From assembly GCA_944376035.1 (NCBI GenBank), contig CALWBJ010000098.1, positions 1 through 6,023 on the forward strand: a stretch of DNA of 6,023 nucleotides. Direction: 5' to 3'. Positions 1 through 4,914 of the stretch are shown piece by piece; positions within the stretch are counted from its first letter, which is position 1, and the number at the start of each line of letters is the position of its first letter. The DNA comes from an uncultured Clostridia bacterium (GTDB taxonomy: Bacteria; Bacillota; Clostridia; Christensenellales; Borkfalkiaceae). The notes beneath the pieces were generated by a model, which had not been told where the DNA came from, did not search any database, and saw nothing but the letters and a program-made list of their open reading frames with translations. The position numbers were made by a program, and so were the translations under genes.

Positions 1-1
1 A

Positions 2-97
2 GACAGCGAACCTTATGAAAGATTACTGCAAAAAGCGGTAGATTATGTAACTTCTATACAGAATAAGAACGAAACTGACGGAACGGTAAATAACTGA
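2..97 (+). CDS. C-terminal fragment of an unidentified protein (possibly GerW/YtfJ-like)
   Basis: An open frame runs in from the left edge and stops at TGA 95-97, giving the last 31 residues, from DSEPYERLLQKAVDY to GTVNN. The reading is supported by its position: it ends one base before the ATG of the carboxypeptidase gene, which is typical of a translationally coupled operon. The tail weakly resembles the end of GerW/YtfJ sporulation proteins, where an acidic turn is followed by a short amphipathic helix and a polar tail, and in my recollection such genes lie near scpB and dac genes in Clostridia. The fragment is too short to prove this. The 5' part lies outside the window. Confidence 0.55.
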   Translation, partial: DSEPYERLLQKAVDYVTSIQNKNETDGTVNN

Positions 98-98
98 C

Positions 99-1175
99 AT
101 GAAAAAATTTATCTTAATTTCAACTACTTTTATAATAATACTTTTATCTTCTCTTGTTAATCTGAATACTTCATGGGTCAATGTATCGGCGGATAATTCT
201 TCGAGTGAAATAATTATGGAAGTATCAACCGGAAGAATCCTTCACGAAAGCAACGCATACTCAAAAAAATATATGGCAAGCACCACTAAAATACTGACAG
301 CAATATGCGTTATAGAAAATTGTGATTTAGAAAAAATAATTACAGTAACTGCGAAGACGGTAGGCGTTGAAGGTTCAAGTATTTATCTTGAAGAAGGGGA
401 AAGGCTTTCAGTAAAAGACCTTCTTTACGGCCTTATGCTACGCTCAGGAAATGACTGCGCGGAAACACTTGCATGTCATTGTAGCGGTGATATTAAAACC
501 TTTGCAAATCTTATGAACGATACGGCAAAACGAATAGGCGCATTAAACAGTAATTTTGTTAATCCACACGGCCTTCCTGACGATAATCATTATACAACAG
601 CATACGATCTGGCTCTTATATCATGCTACGCTATGAAAAATCCTGTTTTTAAGGAAATTGTTTCTACAAAATCAATAAAGATTCCTTTTACAACAAGAGA
701 CTATGACAGACTATTAATTAACAAAAATAAATTATTAAAGGATTTTGAAGGAGCAAACGGAATAAAAACAGGTTACACAAAAAAAGCGGGGAGATGTTTT
801 GTCGGAAGTTGCGTACGTGACGGAATGGAACTCGTATGTGTTCTGCTTAATTGTCCGCCAATGTTTGAACGCTCAAAAGAACTTTTAAATGAAAAGTTTG
901 AGCAATACAAAATGTTTAAACTTTTTGAAAGCGATCACATTATTGATTTCGTAAAAGTAGTTGATTCTGATAAAACCTGCGGCGTTTATATTAAAAGCGA
1001 TATTACTGTTCCGCTTACAGAAAATGAACATGAAAATCTTAATATTGTTTACGGTTATCCGAAAATAATCGAAAAAAACACAAAAAAAGATAGCGAAGTT
1101 GGTACAATTAAAATTTATTATAAAAATAACTTGCTTTTTCAGGAAAAAGTATATACTATAAATAATATAGAATAA
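99..1175 (+). CDS. dacF: Secreted D-alanyl-D-alanine carboxypeptidase (penicillin-binding protein, peptidase S11, DacF type)
   Basis: A 358-aa low-molecular-mass penicillin-binding protein that should remove the terminal D-Ala from peptidoglycan pentapeptides outside the membrane, limiting cross-linking. Residues 1-31 form a signal peptide: two lysines, a hydrophobic core and a likely cut after VSA. The three active-site motifs of the family are present and correctly ordered: S61-T-T-K64 (nucleophile S61), S116-G-N118 and K223-T-G225 followed by YT. Residues from about 255 onward match in size and place the beta-rich C-terminal domain of the PBP5 group. There is no clear amphipathic C-terminal membrane anchor, so the mature protein may be only loosely attached or held by an uncleaved signal. 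It starts one base after the preceding stop and has only a weak ribosome site, so translational coupling is likely. The rluB gene follows 33 bases later in the same operon. Eleven cysteines is high for an exported enzyme. Choosing DacF rather than DacA or DacB rests on general resemblance only. Confidence 0.92.
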   Translation: MKKFILISTTFIIILLSSLVNLNTSWVNVSADNSSSEIIMEVSTGRILHESNAYSKKYMASTTKILTAICVIENCDLEKIITVTAKTVGVEGSSIYLEEGERLSVKDLLYGLMLRSGNDCAETLACHCSGDIKTFANLMNDTAKRIGALNSNFVNPHGLPDDNHYTTAYDLALISCYAMKNPVFKEIVSTKSIKIPFTTRDYDRLLINKNKLLKDFEGANGIKTGYTKKAGRCFVGSCVRDGMELVCVLLNCPPMFERSKELLNEKFEQYKMFKLFESDHIIDFVKVVDSDKTCGVYIKSDITVPLTENEHENLNIVYGYPKIIEKNTKKDSEVGTIKIYYKNNLLFQEKVYTINNIE

Positions 1176-1208
1176 AATAAAATGAATTTTACCTAAGAAA
1201 CGAAAGTT

Positions 1209-1913
1209 ATGAGAATAAATAAATTTTTAGCAGAATGCGGAGTTTGTTCACGCAGAAAGGCAGACCAGCTTATTGACGACGGCGCGGTTAAAATAAACGG
1301 TGAAACCGCGTCGATTGGCAACGACGTCAATGTTGATAACGACATAGTTACAGTAAACGGAAAAATTATTAATAAAGTAAAAAAATACGATTATTATATA
1401 ATGAATAAACCCAAAGGTTGTGTTTGCACTGTTAAAGACGACAAAAACCGAAAAACTGTTATGGATTATTTGCCTGCCGATATAAAACGTGTTTTTCCGG
1501 TTGGAAGACTTGATTATGATACCGAAGGTTTACTTATTCTTACAAACGATGGTGATTTGACTTTTAAACTAACTCATCCTAAAAATGAAGTACCTAAAAC
1601 ATATCTTGTTAAAACCGAAAAACCTGTGGATGAACAGGATTTGTCTAAATTACGCTCAGGCGTTGTGATTGACGGAGTAAAAACAAAAAAATGTAATATA
1701 CGGGTTGTTGAAAAACTTAAAAACGGAACAAAATTACATATCACAATTACAGAAGGCAGAAACAGACAAGTAAGAAAAATGTTTGAAGCAGTCGGAAACA
1801 ATGTTGATTTTCTTAAAAGGATAAAAATAGGCGACTTGCAATTAACAGGTTTGAATCGAGGTGAAGTTCGTCGTCTCAGTGCAGAAGAAATAAACTACCT
1901 TCTAAATTTATAG
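1209..1913 (+). CDS. rluB: 23S rRNA pseudouridine synthase, RluB/RsuA family
   Basis: A 234-aa enzyme that isomerises uridine to pseudouridine in ribosomal RNA; RluB of E. coli modifies U2605 of 23S rRNA. Residues 1 to about 55 are an S4 RNA-binding domain, opening with MRINKFLAECGVCSRRKAD and the usual GAVKINGE turn. The catalytic domain follows from about residue 60 (YYIMNKPKG). The family signature G99-R-L-D-Y-D-T-E-G107 is intact with D102 as the expected catalytic aspartate, and the late motif N185-RQVRKM191 is present. The length is normal for Firmicute RluB proteins. The ATG has only a weak purine-rich stretch (CGAAAG, 1201-1206) before it. The gene lies 33 bases after dacF with no promoter visible between, and a terminator begins about 50 bases after its stop, so it is the last gene of the operon. 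RsuA and RluE/RluF relatives share these motifs, but RluB is the usual Firmicute member. Confidence 0.93.
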   Translation: MRINKFLAECGVCSRRKADQLIDDGAVKINGETASIGNDVNVDNDIVTVNGKIINKVKKYDYYIMNKPKGCVCTVKDDKNRKTVMDYLPADIKRVFPVGRLDYDTEGLLILTNDGDLTFKLTHPKNEVPKTYLVKTEKPVDEQDLSKLRSGVVIDGVKTKKCNIRVVEKLKNGTKLHITITEGRNRQVRKMFEAVGNNVDFLKRIKIGDLQLTGLNRGEVRRLSAEEINYLLNL

Positions 1914-1964
1914 TAATAAATAAAAAGACAGAAACAAATAAAAATTAGAAAATTATAAAAAATT

Positions 1965-2003
1965 AAAGCATGACAATTTTCATTGTTATGCTTTTTATAT
2001 TTT
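1965..2003 (+). terminator. Intrinsic terminator of the dacF-rluB operon
   Basis: AAAGCATGACAA (1965-1976) pairs with TTGTTATGCTTT (1983-1994) over 12 base pairs with one G-U pair. The loop is the six bases TTTTCA. The stem is followed by TTTATATTTT. It lies about 50 bases after the rluB stop. The A-rich bases just before the stem mean it could also work on the minus strand. Confidence 0.85.
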
Positions 2004-2143
2004 AAAAATATCTTTAATTTATTCCGATAAACTTAAAAATCGTATAATAATTAAAATGTTAAAAGTTATAGACATACATAAAAATATTTGGATATAAATA
2101 AAATCCGATGAAAAACTGATAAATATATATTTTCTTATAACTA

Positions 2144-2168
2144 AAGCCCGGCGGATAACGCCGGGCTT
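2144..2168. terminator. GC-rich hairpin between convergent genes, probable (bidirectional) terminator
   Basis: AAGCCCGGCG (2144-2153) and CGCCGGGCTT (2159-2168) form a perfect 10-bp stem, eight of them G-C pairs, with a five-base loop. Almost nothing else in this intergenic region is GC-rich. It lies about 100 bases beyond the stop of the minus-strand regulator gene and about 140 beyond the first terminator. Neither flank carries an unbroken T run: GCTTTAG on the minus strand, GCTTAATTG on the plus strand. A terminator for the minus-strand gene is the simplest reading. A structured end of an unseen small RNA is the alternative. Confidence 0.6.
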
Positions 2169-2235
2169 AATTGACTTAAAATTTTATTATGAAATTCATT
2201 TTTATTTATTAAATTTTATGAAATAAAAATTAAAA

Positions 2236-2257
2236 TTTAATTATGATTTAATTATGA
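2236..2257. repeat. 11-bp tandem direct repeat
   Basis: TTTAATTATGA occurs twice back to back (2236-2246 and 2247-2257), followed by a decayed third copy (TTTTTATTGA). It lies between the stop of the minus-strand regulator and the GC-rich hairpin. Replication slippage in AT-rich DNA explains it best, and no function is suggested. Confidence 0.7.
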
Positions 2258-2269
2258 TTTTTATTGAAT

Positions 2270-3565
2270 TTAAATATTTACTATTGCTGCAACGTTTGAA
2301 TCGGAATTATTTTTAACCTGAAAATATTTATTTTTTGCAAATGCATATCTTATACAAAAATACAATAAAACATATACATAAACTATTAAAGGTATTATAA
2401 TTCCGACAATAAGATTATATGTTTCATATAAATTTACACTGAAAAATATATTTATTGCAAGTGTAATAATGAGAAAATTAAACATTATTATAGCCGTAGC
2501 AAGAATGCTGTCCGTTTTTATTATTTTTGAAGTTTTTAAGGGATTTTTAAAGTAAATAATTCCTGTTATTATCGGAAAAACAGCCATAATTGCTAACGAA
2601 CACGCAACAATGGGAAAAGAAAAGTTAATAATATCCTTGCAGGAAACCATTAAAACAAGAAATGCAGAAATAGAAAGTAAAAATATTATTAAAGATGAAA
2701 AAAGTCTGACTTTGTTTATATAAACAGAGCCTTTTGAAATTTTATTATCTTTTGAAGATATTTTTACTTTAAAACCCTCTTTTTCCGCCATAGAAATAAC
2801 ATCTGTGAAATCTATTTTTCCGCTATGGATTTTGTTACGGGAATTAAATTGGTTACTTGTAATTGTCTCGTTAAATTTCATAACGGGCATAGTTTTTTCA
2901 GGTATGTTTTCGTTTTTTTCTTCTGTCTTTTCTTCCTTATGATTTTGTTCTTTACTGATTGCAGTCGCTTTTATAAGTCCGTTAAGAATATTTCTGAAAT
3001 TGATTTCCTGAATTGATTCTGATTTTTGCGAATAAAGCCTATTTTCATTAAGTTGTTTATTTATGTCGGTATTACCATTATTATTTTCTTTAACGAATAA
3101 CGGAGAAACTGCTTTGTTTTCGACTTTTTCGGTAGTGATATCTGAACTCGGTGAAGGGGAAGGGGATTCTTCAGTATCTTTGACTTTTACAATTTTTTCA
3201 ACTTCTACAATTTTCGTTTTAATGACAGGCTCCGGTTCAAGGTCCATAAGTTTATCAATAATTGCGCGCGAAAAAGACCAACTGGAAAGATTTGTTTCCA
3301 CAAATTCCTTACCCGCGGGTGTAAGGTTAAAAAATTTACGTCTGCCACCTGATGCATCGTTCCAATATGCTTTCACATATTTGAGATTTTCAAGACGTTT
3401 AAGTGAACTGTAAAGGGTAGCCTGATTAAGATCGTATTTATTACCACTCTTCAAATTAACAGTGTCGCTTATTTGCTGAGCATATTTATCGCCGTCAAGT
3501 AGTGTATGCAGAATAATCGTGTCTATATGACCGCGGATCAAATCACTGCTTATTGTATTTTCCAT
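2270..3565 (-). CDS. PadR-type winged-helix regulator fused to a four-segment membrane domain
   Basis: A 431-aa protein when started at ATG 3565, which has GGAG six bases upstream. A TTG in frame at 3577 overlaps that ribosome site, so it is a poorer start. Residues 1-108 form a PadR DNA-binding domain: RGHIDTIILHTLLDGDKYAQQI, helix and turn, then ATLYSSLKRLE (49-59), KAYW (65-68) and the wing GGRRKFFNLTPAGK (73-86). Residues about 110-285 are a charged low-complexity linker with a Val/Ile/Lys/Glu stretch (114-129), the sequence SPSPSPSS and many Lys, Glu and Asn, probably disordered. Near 250-285 a more ordered piece (IDFTDVISMAEKEGFKVKI) precedes the membrane part. Four hydrophobic segments follow at about 288-308, 315-339, 353-376 and 386-408, then a short polar tail. 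Ordinary PadR proteins are soluble and 110-190 aa long, so this one should hold its DNA-binding domain at the membrane. It is a single-gene unit; no effector or transporter lies beside it. The PadR assignment is firm, the signal and targets unknown. Confidence 0.88.
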   Translation of the reverse strand: MENTISSDLIRGHIDTIILHTLLDGDKYAQQISDTVNLKSGNKYDLNQATLYSSLKRLENLKYVKAYWNDASGGRRKFFNLTPAGKEFVETNLSSWSFSRAIIDKLMDLEPEPVIKTKIVEVEKIVKVKDTEESPSPSPSSDITTEKVENKAVSPLFVKENNNGNTDINKQLNENRLYSQKSESIQEINFRNILNGLIKATAISKEQNHKEEKTEEKNENIPEKTMPVMKFNETITSNQFNSRNKIHSGKIDFTDVISMAEKEGFKVKISSKDNKISKGSVYINKVRLFSSLIIFLLSISAFLVLMVSCKDIINFSFPIVACSLAIMAVFPIITGIIYFKNPLKTSKIIKTDSILATAIIMFNFLIITLAINIFFSVNLYETYNLIVGIIIPLIVYVYVLLYFCIRYAFAKNKYFQVKNNSDSNVAAIVNI

Positions 3566-3580
3566 AAAAGTCTCCAAACT
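3566..3580 (-). promoter_or_regulatory. Ribosome binding site that fixes the PadR-gene start
   Basis: On the minus strand the sequence reads TTTGGAGACTTTT and then ATG. GGAG occupies 3575-3572 and is separated by six bases from ATG at 3565. The alternative in-frame TTG at 3577 lies on top of GGAG and has no ribosome site of its own, so ATG 3565 is preferred. Confidence 0.75.
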
Positions 3581-3595
3581 TCTTATTTTTATTTA

Positions 3596-3630
3596 TCTGA
3601 TTATGTCAGACAAAATATAAATAAAAACAA
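3596..3630 (-). promoter_or_regulatory. Candidate PadR-gene proximal promoter with overlapping dyad operator
   Basis: On the plus strand TCTGA (3596-3600) and TCAGA (3606-3610) form a dyad with a five-base spacer, and TGTCAGACA (3604-3612) is a second, overlapping 9-bp palindrome. On the minus strand the dyad contains CATAAT (3605-3600), a 5-of-6 match to a -10 box. TTGTTT (3630-3625) lies 19 bases upstream as a possible -35. PadR proteins commonly repress their own genes from dyads overlapping the promoter, so this may be the self-operator. The spacing is longer than ideal and the operator role is inferred. Confidence 0.4.
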
Positions 3631-3806
3631 AGTATTTTACTGTTTTAATTATCTTATTTTTAACGTTTTAGATAATAATTAATATAAAATTTAATAAAAA
3701 GTATTTAGCATAGATTTTAATAAATCCCATCAAAAACTAAAAATTATCTTTTATTTAGTTTATTAGTTGATTTCTAAATATTTTTAAATTTGATTTCTGT
3801 ATATTT

Positions 3807-3835
3807 AGTATACTACCATTTTTAAGTTTAGTCAA
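3807..3835 (-). promoter_or_regulatory. Sigma-A-type promoter pointing toward the PadR gene
   Basis: On the minus strand TTGACT (3835-3830) and TATACT (3812-3807) are separated by exactly 17 bases, each one base from consensus. Transcription would begin near 3800 and reach the ATG at 3565 after a leader of about 235 bases. It may be the main PadR-gene promoter, with the nearer element acting as a roadblock operator, or it may serve a short RNA. The leader holds no recognisable riboswitch. Confidence 0.55.
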
Positions 3836-4020
3836 GAATCGGATAAATATTTATACAGAAACATGTTATACAAAATTATAGACATAATTATATACATAAA
3901 TTTTAATTAAATACTGTTGATTTTATTTTTTCGATTTTAACGCGATGAGACAGAGTTGTAAAAATAATTATAGAGAAATTATATAAAAAATTTTAATTCT
4001 TAAAATTAAATTTATAAAAT

Positions 4021-4052
4021 ATATAGTAAATTCTAAATATAGTAAATTCTAA
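4021..4052. repeat. Perfect 16-bp tandem duplication
   Basis: ATATAGTAAATTCTAA occurs twice in direct succession (4021-4036 and 4037-4052) with no mismatch. Two exact 16-base units side by side are unlikely by chance even in this AT-rich DNA, so a recent duplication or slippage is probable. It lies between the divergent promoters. Only two copies exist, so it is not an iteron array. Confidence 0.9.
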
Positions 4053-4058
4053 TTAATA

Positions 4059-4080
4059 TTATAAAAAAAGTTTTTTATAA
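4059..4080. repeat. A/T-only palindrome
   Basis: TTATAAAAAA (4059-4068) and TTTTTTATAA (4071-4080) are perfect inverted copies around an AG centre. It follows the 16-bp tandem repeat by six bases. It could extrude or form a weak hairpin, but its all-A/T composition makes chance a fair explanation. Confidence 0.6.
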
Positions 4081-4196
4081 TAAAATTGCTTTTAATATTA
4101 AAGACATAAAATAATTTTTTACCAAATAAAATCAAAAAATCCAAGTTGTATAATTTATAATATTTTATTAGTAATTTTAAAACTTGCTTCAAACAT

Positions 4197-4225
4197 TTGA
4201 CAATAATTTTTTTATTTGCTATACT
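4197..4225 (+). promoter_or_regulatory. Near-perfect sigma-A promoter with extended -10
   Basis: TTGACA (4197-4202) is the exact -35 consensus. After exactly 17 bases comes TATACT (4220-4225), five of six matches to TATAAT, and it is preceded by TGC (4217-4219), an extended -10. Transcription should start near A4232, three bases before a perfect 15-bp inverted repeat. No protein gene with a ribosome site follows for nearly 700 bases, so the promoter may drive a non-coding RNA or a long leader to the recombinase gene. Confidence 0.65.
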
Positions 4226-4234
4226 AATTATACT

Positions 4235-4270
4235 CAACTATGCGCAAAAGTTGTGTTTTGCGCATAGTTG
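4235..4270 (+). repeat. Perfect 15-bp inverted repeat at the predicted transcript 5' end
   Basis: CAACTATGCGCAAAA (4235-4249) and TTTTGCGCATAGTTG (4256-4270) pair perfectly around the six-base loop GTTGTG. A T run is absent on both sides (TATATAG after it on the plus strand), so it is not a standard terminator. Each arm contains the palindrome TGCGCA, and CAACT/AGTTG is nested within the left arm plus loop. As RNA it would cap the 5' end of the transcript from the promoter at 4197. As DNA it could be an operator just downstream of that promoter. Confidence 0.85.
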
Positions 4271-4346
4271 TATATAGATTAATTCCCTCTTTTCATTATA
4301 AATTCAAAAGATTAATATCTAAAAAATGCTAAAATATAATACTCTG

Positions 4347-4608
4347 TTAAGGAGAAAGTTAGAAAAAAATTTCTGAAGTTTGGTACATTCCCTTTTATTT
4401 TGAAAATTTTGGGCTTGGGCTATGAACTGAATTTTATAATTAAAGCAAATTCAATCTATTATAAAAATATAAATTCTTTTAGCGACATAAAAAAATATAA
4501 TTCAGTGGCGCTGCGACGAAAAATAATATTGAAACGCCCCCTCTATTACTTATAGTTTTTATAAATTGCAAACTTTACTAAAATTATTTTTAAGTCTTTC
4601 TTCGTTAA
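4347..4608. mobile_element. Possible MITE-like element with imperfect terminal inverted repeats (or structured RNA)
   Basis: The left end (4347-4382) opens with TTAAGGAGAAAG and runs to AAGTTTG. The reverse complement of the right end (4608-4569) opens with TTAACGAAGAAAG and runs to AAAGTTTG. About 31 positions match over the roughly 36-40-base arms if small gaps are allowed. TTAA at both outer ends could be a target-site duplication. The interior is GC-richer than its flanks, with GGGCTTGGGC (4411-4420), GTGGCGCTGCGACG (4505-4518) and AAACGCCCCCTC (4532-4543). It has no coding frame. The arms are gapped and AT-rich, so this is a hypothesis. A long-range RNA stem from the 4197 transcript is the main alternative. 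Confidence 0.35.
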
Positions 4609-4651
4609 AAATAAATAACATATATTAAATTTTAAACTGCCTTTTACAATT

Positions 4652-4695
4652 AAACTTACATTAAACTCGTCTAAAAACTTAGAAACTTAAACTTT
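4652..4695. repeat. Cluster of AAACTT(A/T) direct repeats upstream of the recombinase gene
   Basis: AAACTTA occurs at 4652-4658, 4675-4681 and 4683-4689, with variants TTAAACT at 4661-4667 and AAACTTT at 4689-4695. Another AAACTTT lies at 4570-4576. Short direct repeats near a tyrosine recombinase gene can be arm-type binding sites, but these are short and A/T-rich, and that role is only inferred. Confidence 0.4.
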
Positions 4696-4696
4696 T

Positions 4697-4735
4697 GTAA
4701 ATTTTAAAATCTGCTTAAGTGTAAAATAAATTTAC
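4697..4735. repeat. 8-bp inverted repeat
   Basis: GTAAATTT (4697-4704) and AAATTTAC (4728-4735) face each other across 23 bases. The stem would be entirely A/T apart from one pair, so it is weak. It adjoins the AAACTT cluster and may belong to the same repeat region. Confidence 0.4.
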
Positions 4736-4859
4736 TAACTATTCATTCCTCTATCTTTTATTTTAGGCTTTATTATTAAAGATTTGCTATAAATTTATAC
4801 TTTATAGAATTTTTATTGAGATTTTAAATCAGATATATGTATTAAAATTTTTGAAATTC

Positions 4860-4888
4860 TTGCACAATTAAAAAATTGTAAATTTATT
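4860..4888 (+). promoter_or_regulatory. Weak candidate promoter of the recombinase gene with a 6-bp dyad
   Basis: TTGCAC (4860-4865) and TTTATT (4883-4888) are separated by 17 bases. The second is only a 4-of-6 match. ACAATT (4864-4869) and AATTGT (4874-4879) form a dyad inside the spacer, which could be a repressor site. In DNA this AT-rich such matches are common, so confidence is low. Confidence 0.25.
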
Positions 4889-4900
4889 AAAAATATTACA

Positions 4901-4904
4901 GAGG
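4901..4904 (+). promoter_or_regulatory. Ribosome binding site of the recombinase gene
   Basis: GAGG (4901-4904, within ACAGAGGCT) lies ten bases before ATG 4915. The spacing is slightly long but usable. It supports this ATG over any later start. Confidence 0.55.
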
Positions 4905-4914
4905 CTATTAAACA

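Larger units (their letters stand above)
1914..2269. other. Convergent intergenic region (rluB / PadR gene)
   Basis: This stretch of 356 bases holds the two hairpins listed separately and no supportable gene. A TATAAT sequence occurs at 2043-2048, but its -35 position is poor (TATTCC), so I do not call a promoter. A 10-bp A/T-only inverted repeat (ATTTTTATTT 2198-2207 with AAATAAAAAT 2221-2230, 13-base loop) lies just past the end of the regulator gene. It could contribute weakly to termination on the minus strand or be a chance product of base composition. Confidence 0.6.
3566..4914. other. Long gene-free, very AT-rich region with embedded promoters and repeats
   Basis: About 1.35 kb with no coding region I would defend. 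The longest frame, 62 codons on the minus strand (4049-4237), is nearly all Ile, Leu, Lys, Asn, Phe and Tyr, has no ribosome site, and overlaps the plus-strand promoter at 4197. It is a product of AT-rich sequence. What the stretch does hold is listed separately: divergent promoters, a 16-bp tandem repeat, a 15-bp hairpin, a repeat-bounded 262-bp segment, and repeats before the recombinase gene. A small GC-richer island at 3939-3960 (around ACGCGATGAGACAGAG) remains unexplained. No tRNA, rRNA or CRISPR array is visible. Confidence 0.7.

Noticed and set aside
1574..1801. 75-codon minus-strand open frame inside rluB
   Set aside because: It lies wholly opposite the catalytic domain of a well-supported gene, resembles no family, and has no ribosome site I can see. 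It is a shadow frame.
2825..3413. Two plus-strand open frames (2825-3016 and 3063-3413) inside the PadR-family gene
   Set aside because: Both are antisense shadows of the PadR protein's linker and DNA-binding domain. Their residue content mirrors the complementary strand, and neither has a ribosome site.
3704..3766. 20-codon hydrophobic minus-strand frame in the leader of the PadR-family gene (ATG GGA TTT ATT ...)
   Set aside because: No ribosome site precedes it, and a hydrophobic Ile/Leu/Phe run is what AT-rich DNA produces by chance.
2066..3900. Shared sequence TTATAGACA...TACATAAA on both sides of the PadR-family gene (2066-2082 and 3876-3900), as possible flanking repeats of an inserted cassette
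   Set aside because: The copies differ by an eight-base insertion, and matches of this length are expected several times by chance between two intergenic regions this AT-rich.
3600..3900. dif-like sites suggested by TTATGT/ACATAA words around 3600 and 3881-3898
   Set aside because: Neither gives two 11-base arms with a 6-8-base centre matching known dif sequences, so the resemblance is limited to a six-base word.
4049..4237. 62-codon minus-strand open frame
   Set aside because: Composition is almost purely that of AT-rich random sequence, there is no ribosome site, and it covers the strong plus-strand promoter at 4197-4225 and the 4059-4080 palindrome.
4240..4332. 30-codon plus-strand frame starting eight bases after the predicted transcript start
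   Set aside because: No ribosome site, its first third is dictated by the inverted repeat, and no protein family is recognisable. Noted only as an alternative under the small-RNA finding.
4349..4370. Good ribosome-site sequence AAGGAG with upstream TATAAT (4335-4340), suggesting a small gene
   Set aside because: No ATG, GTG or TTG follows at a workable distance and all frames close quickly. The sequence coincides with the end of the putative inverted-repeat element.
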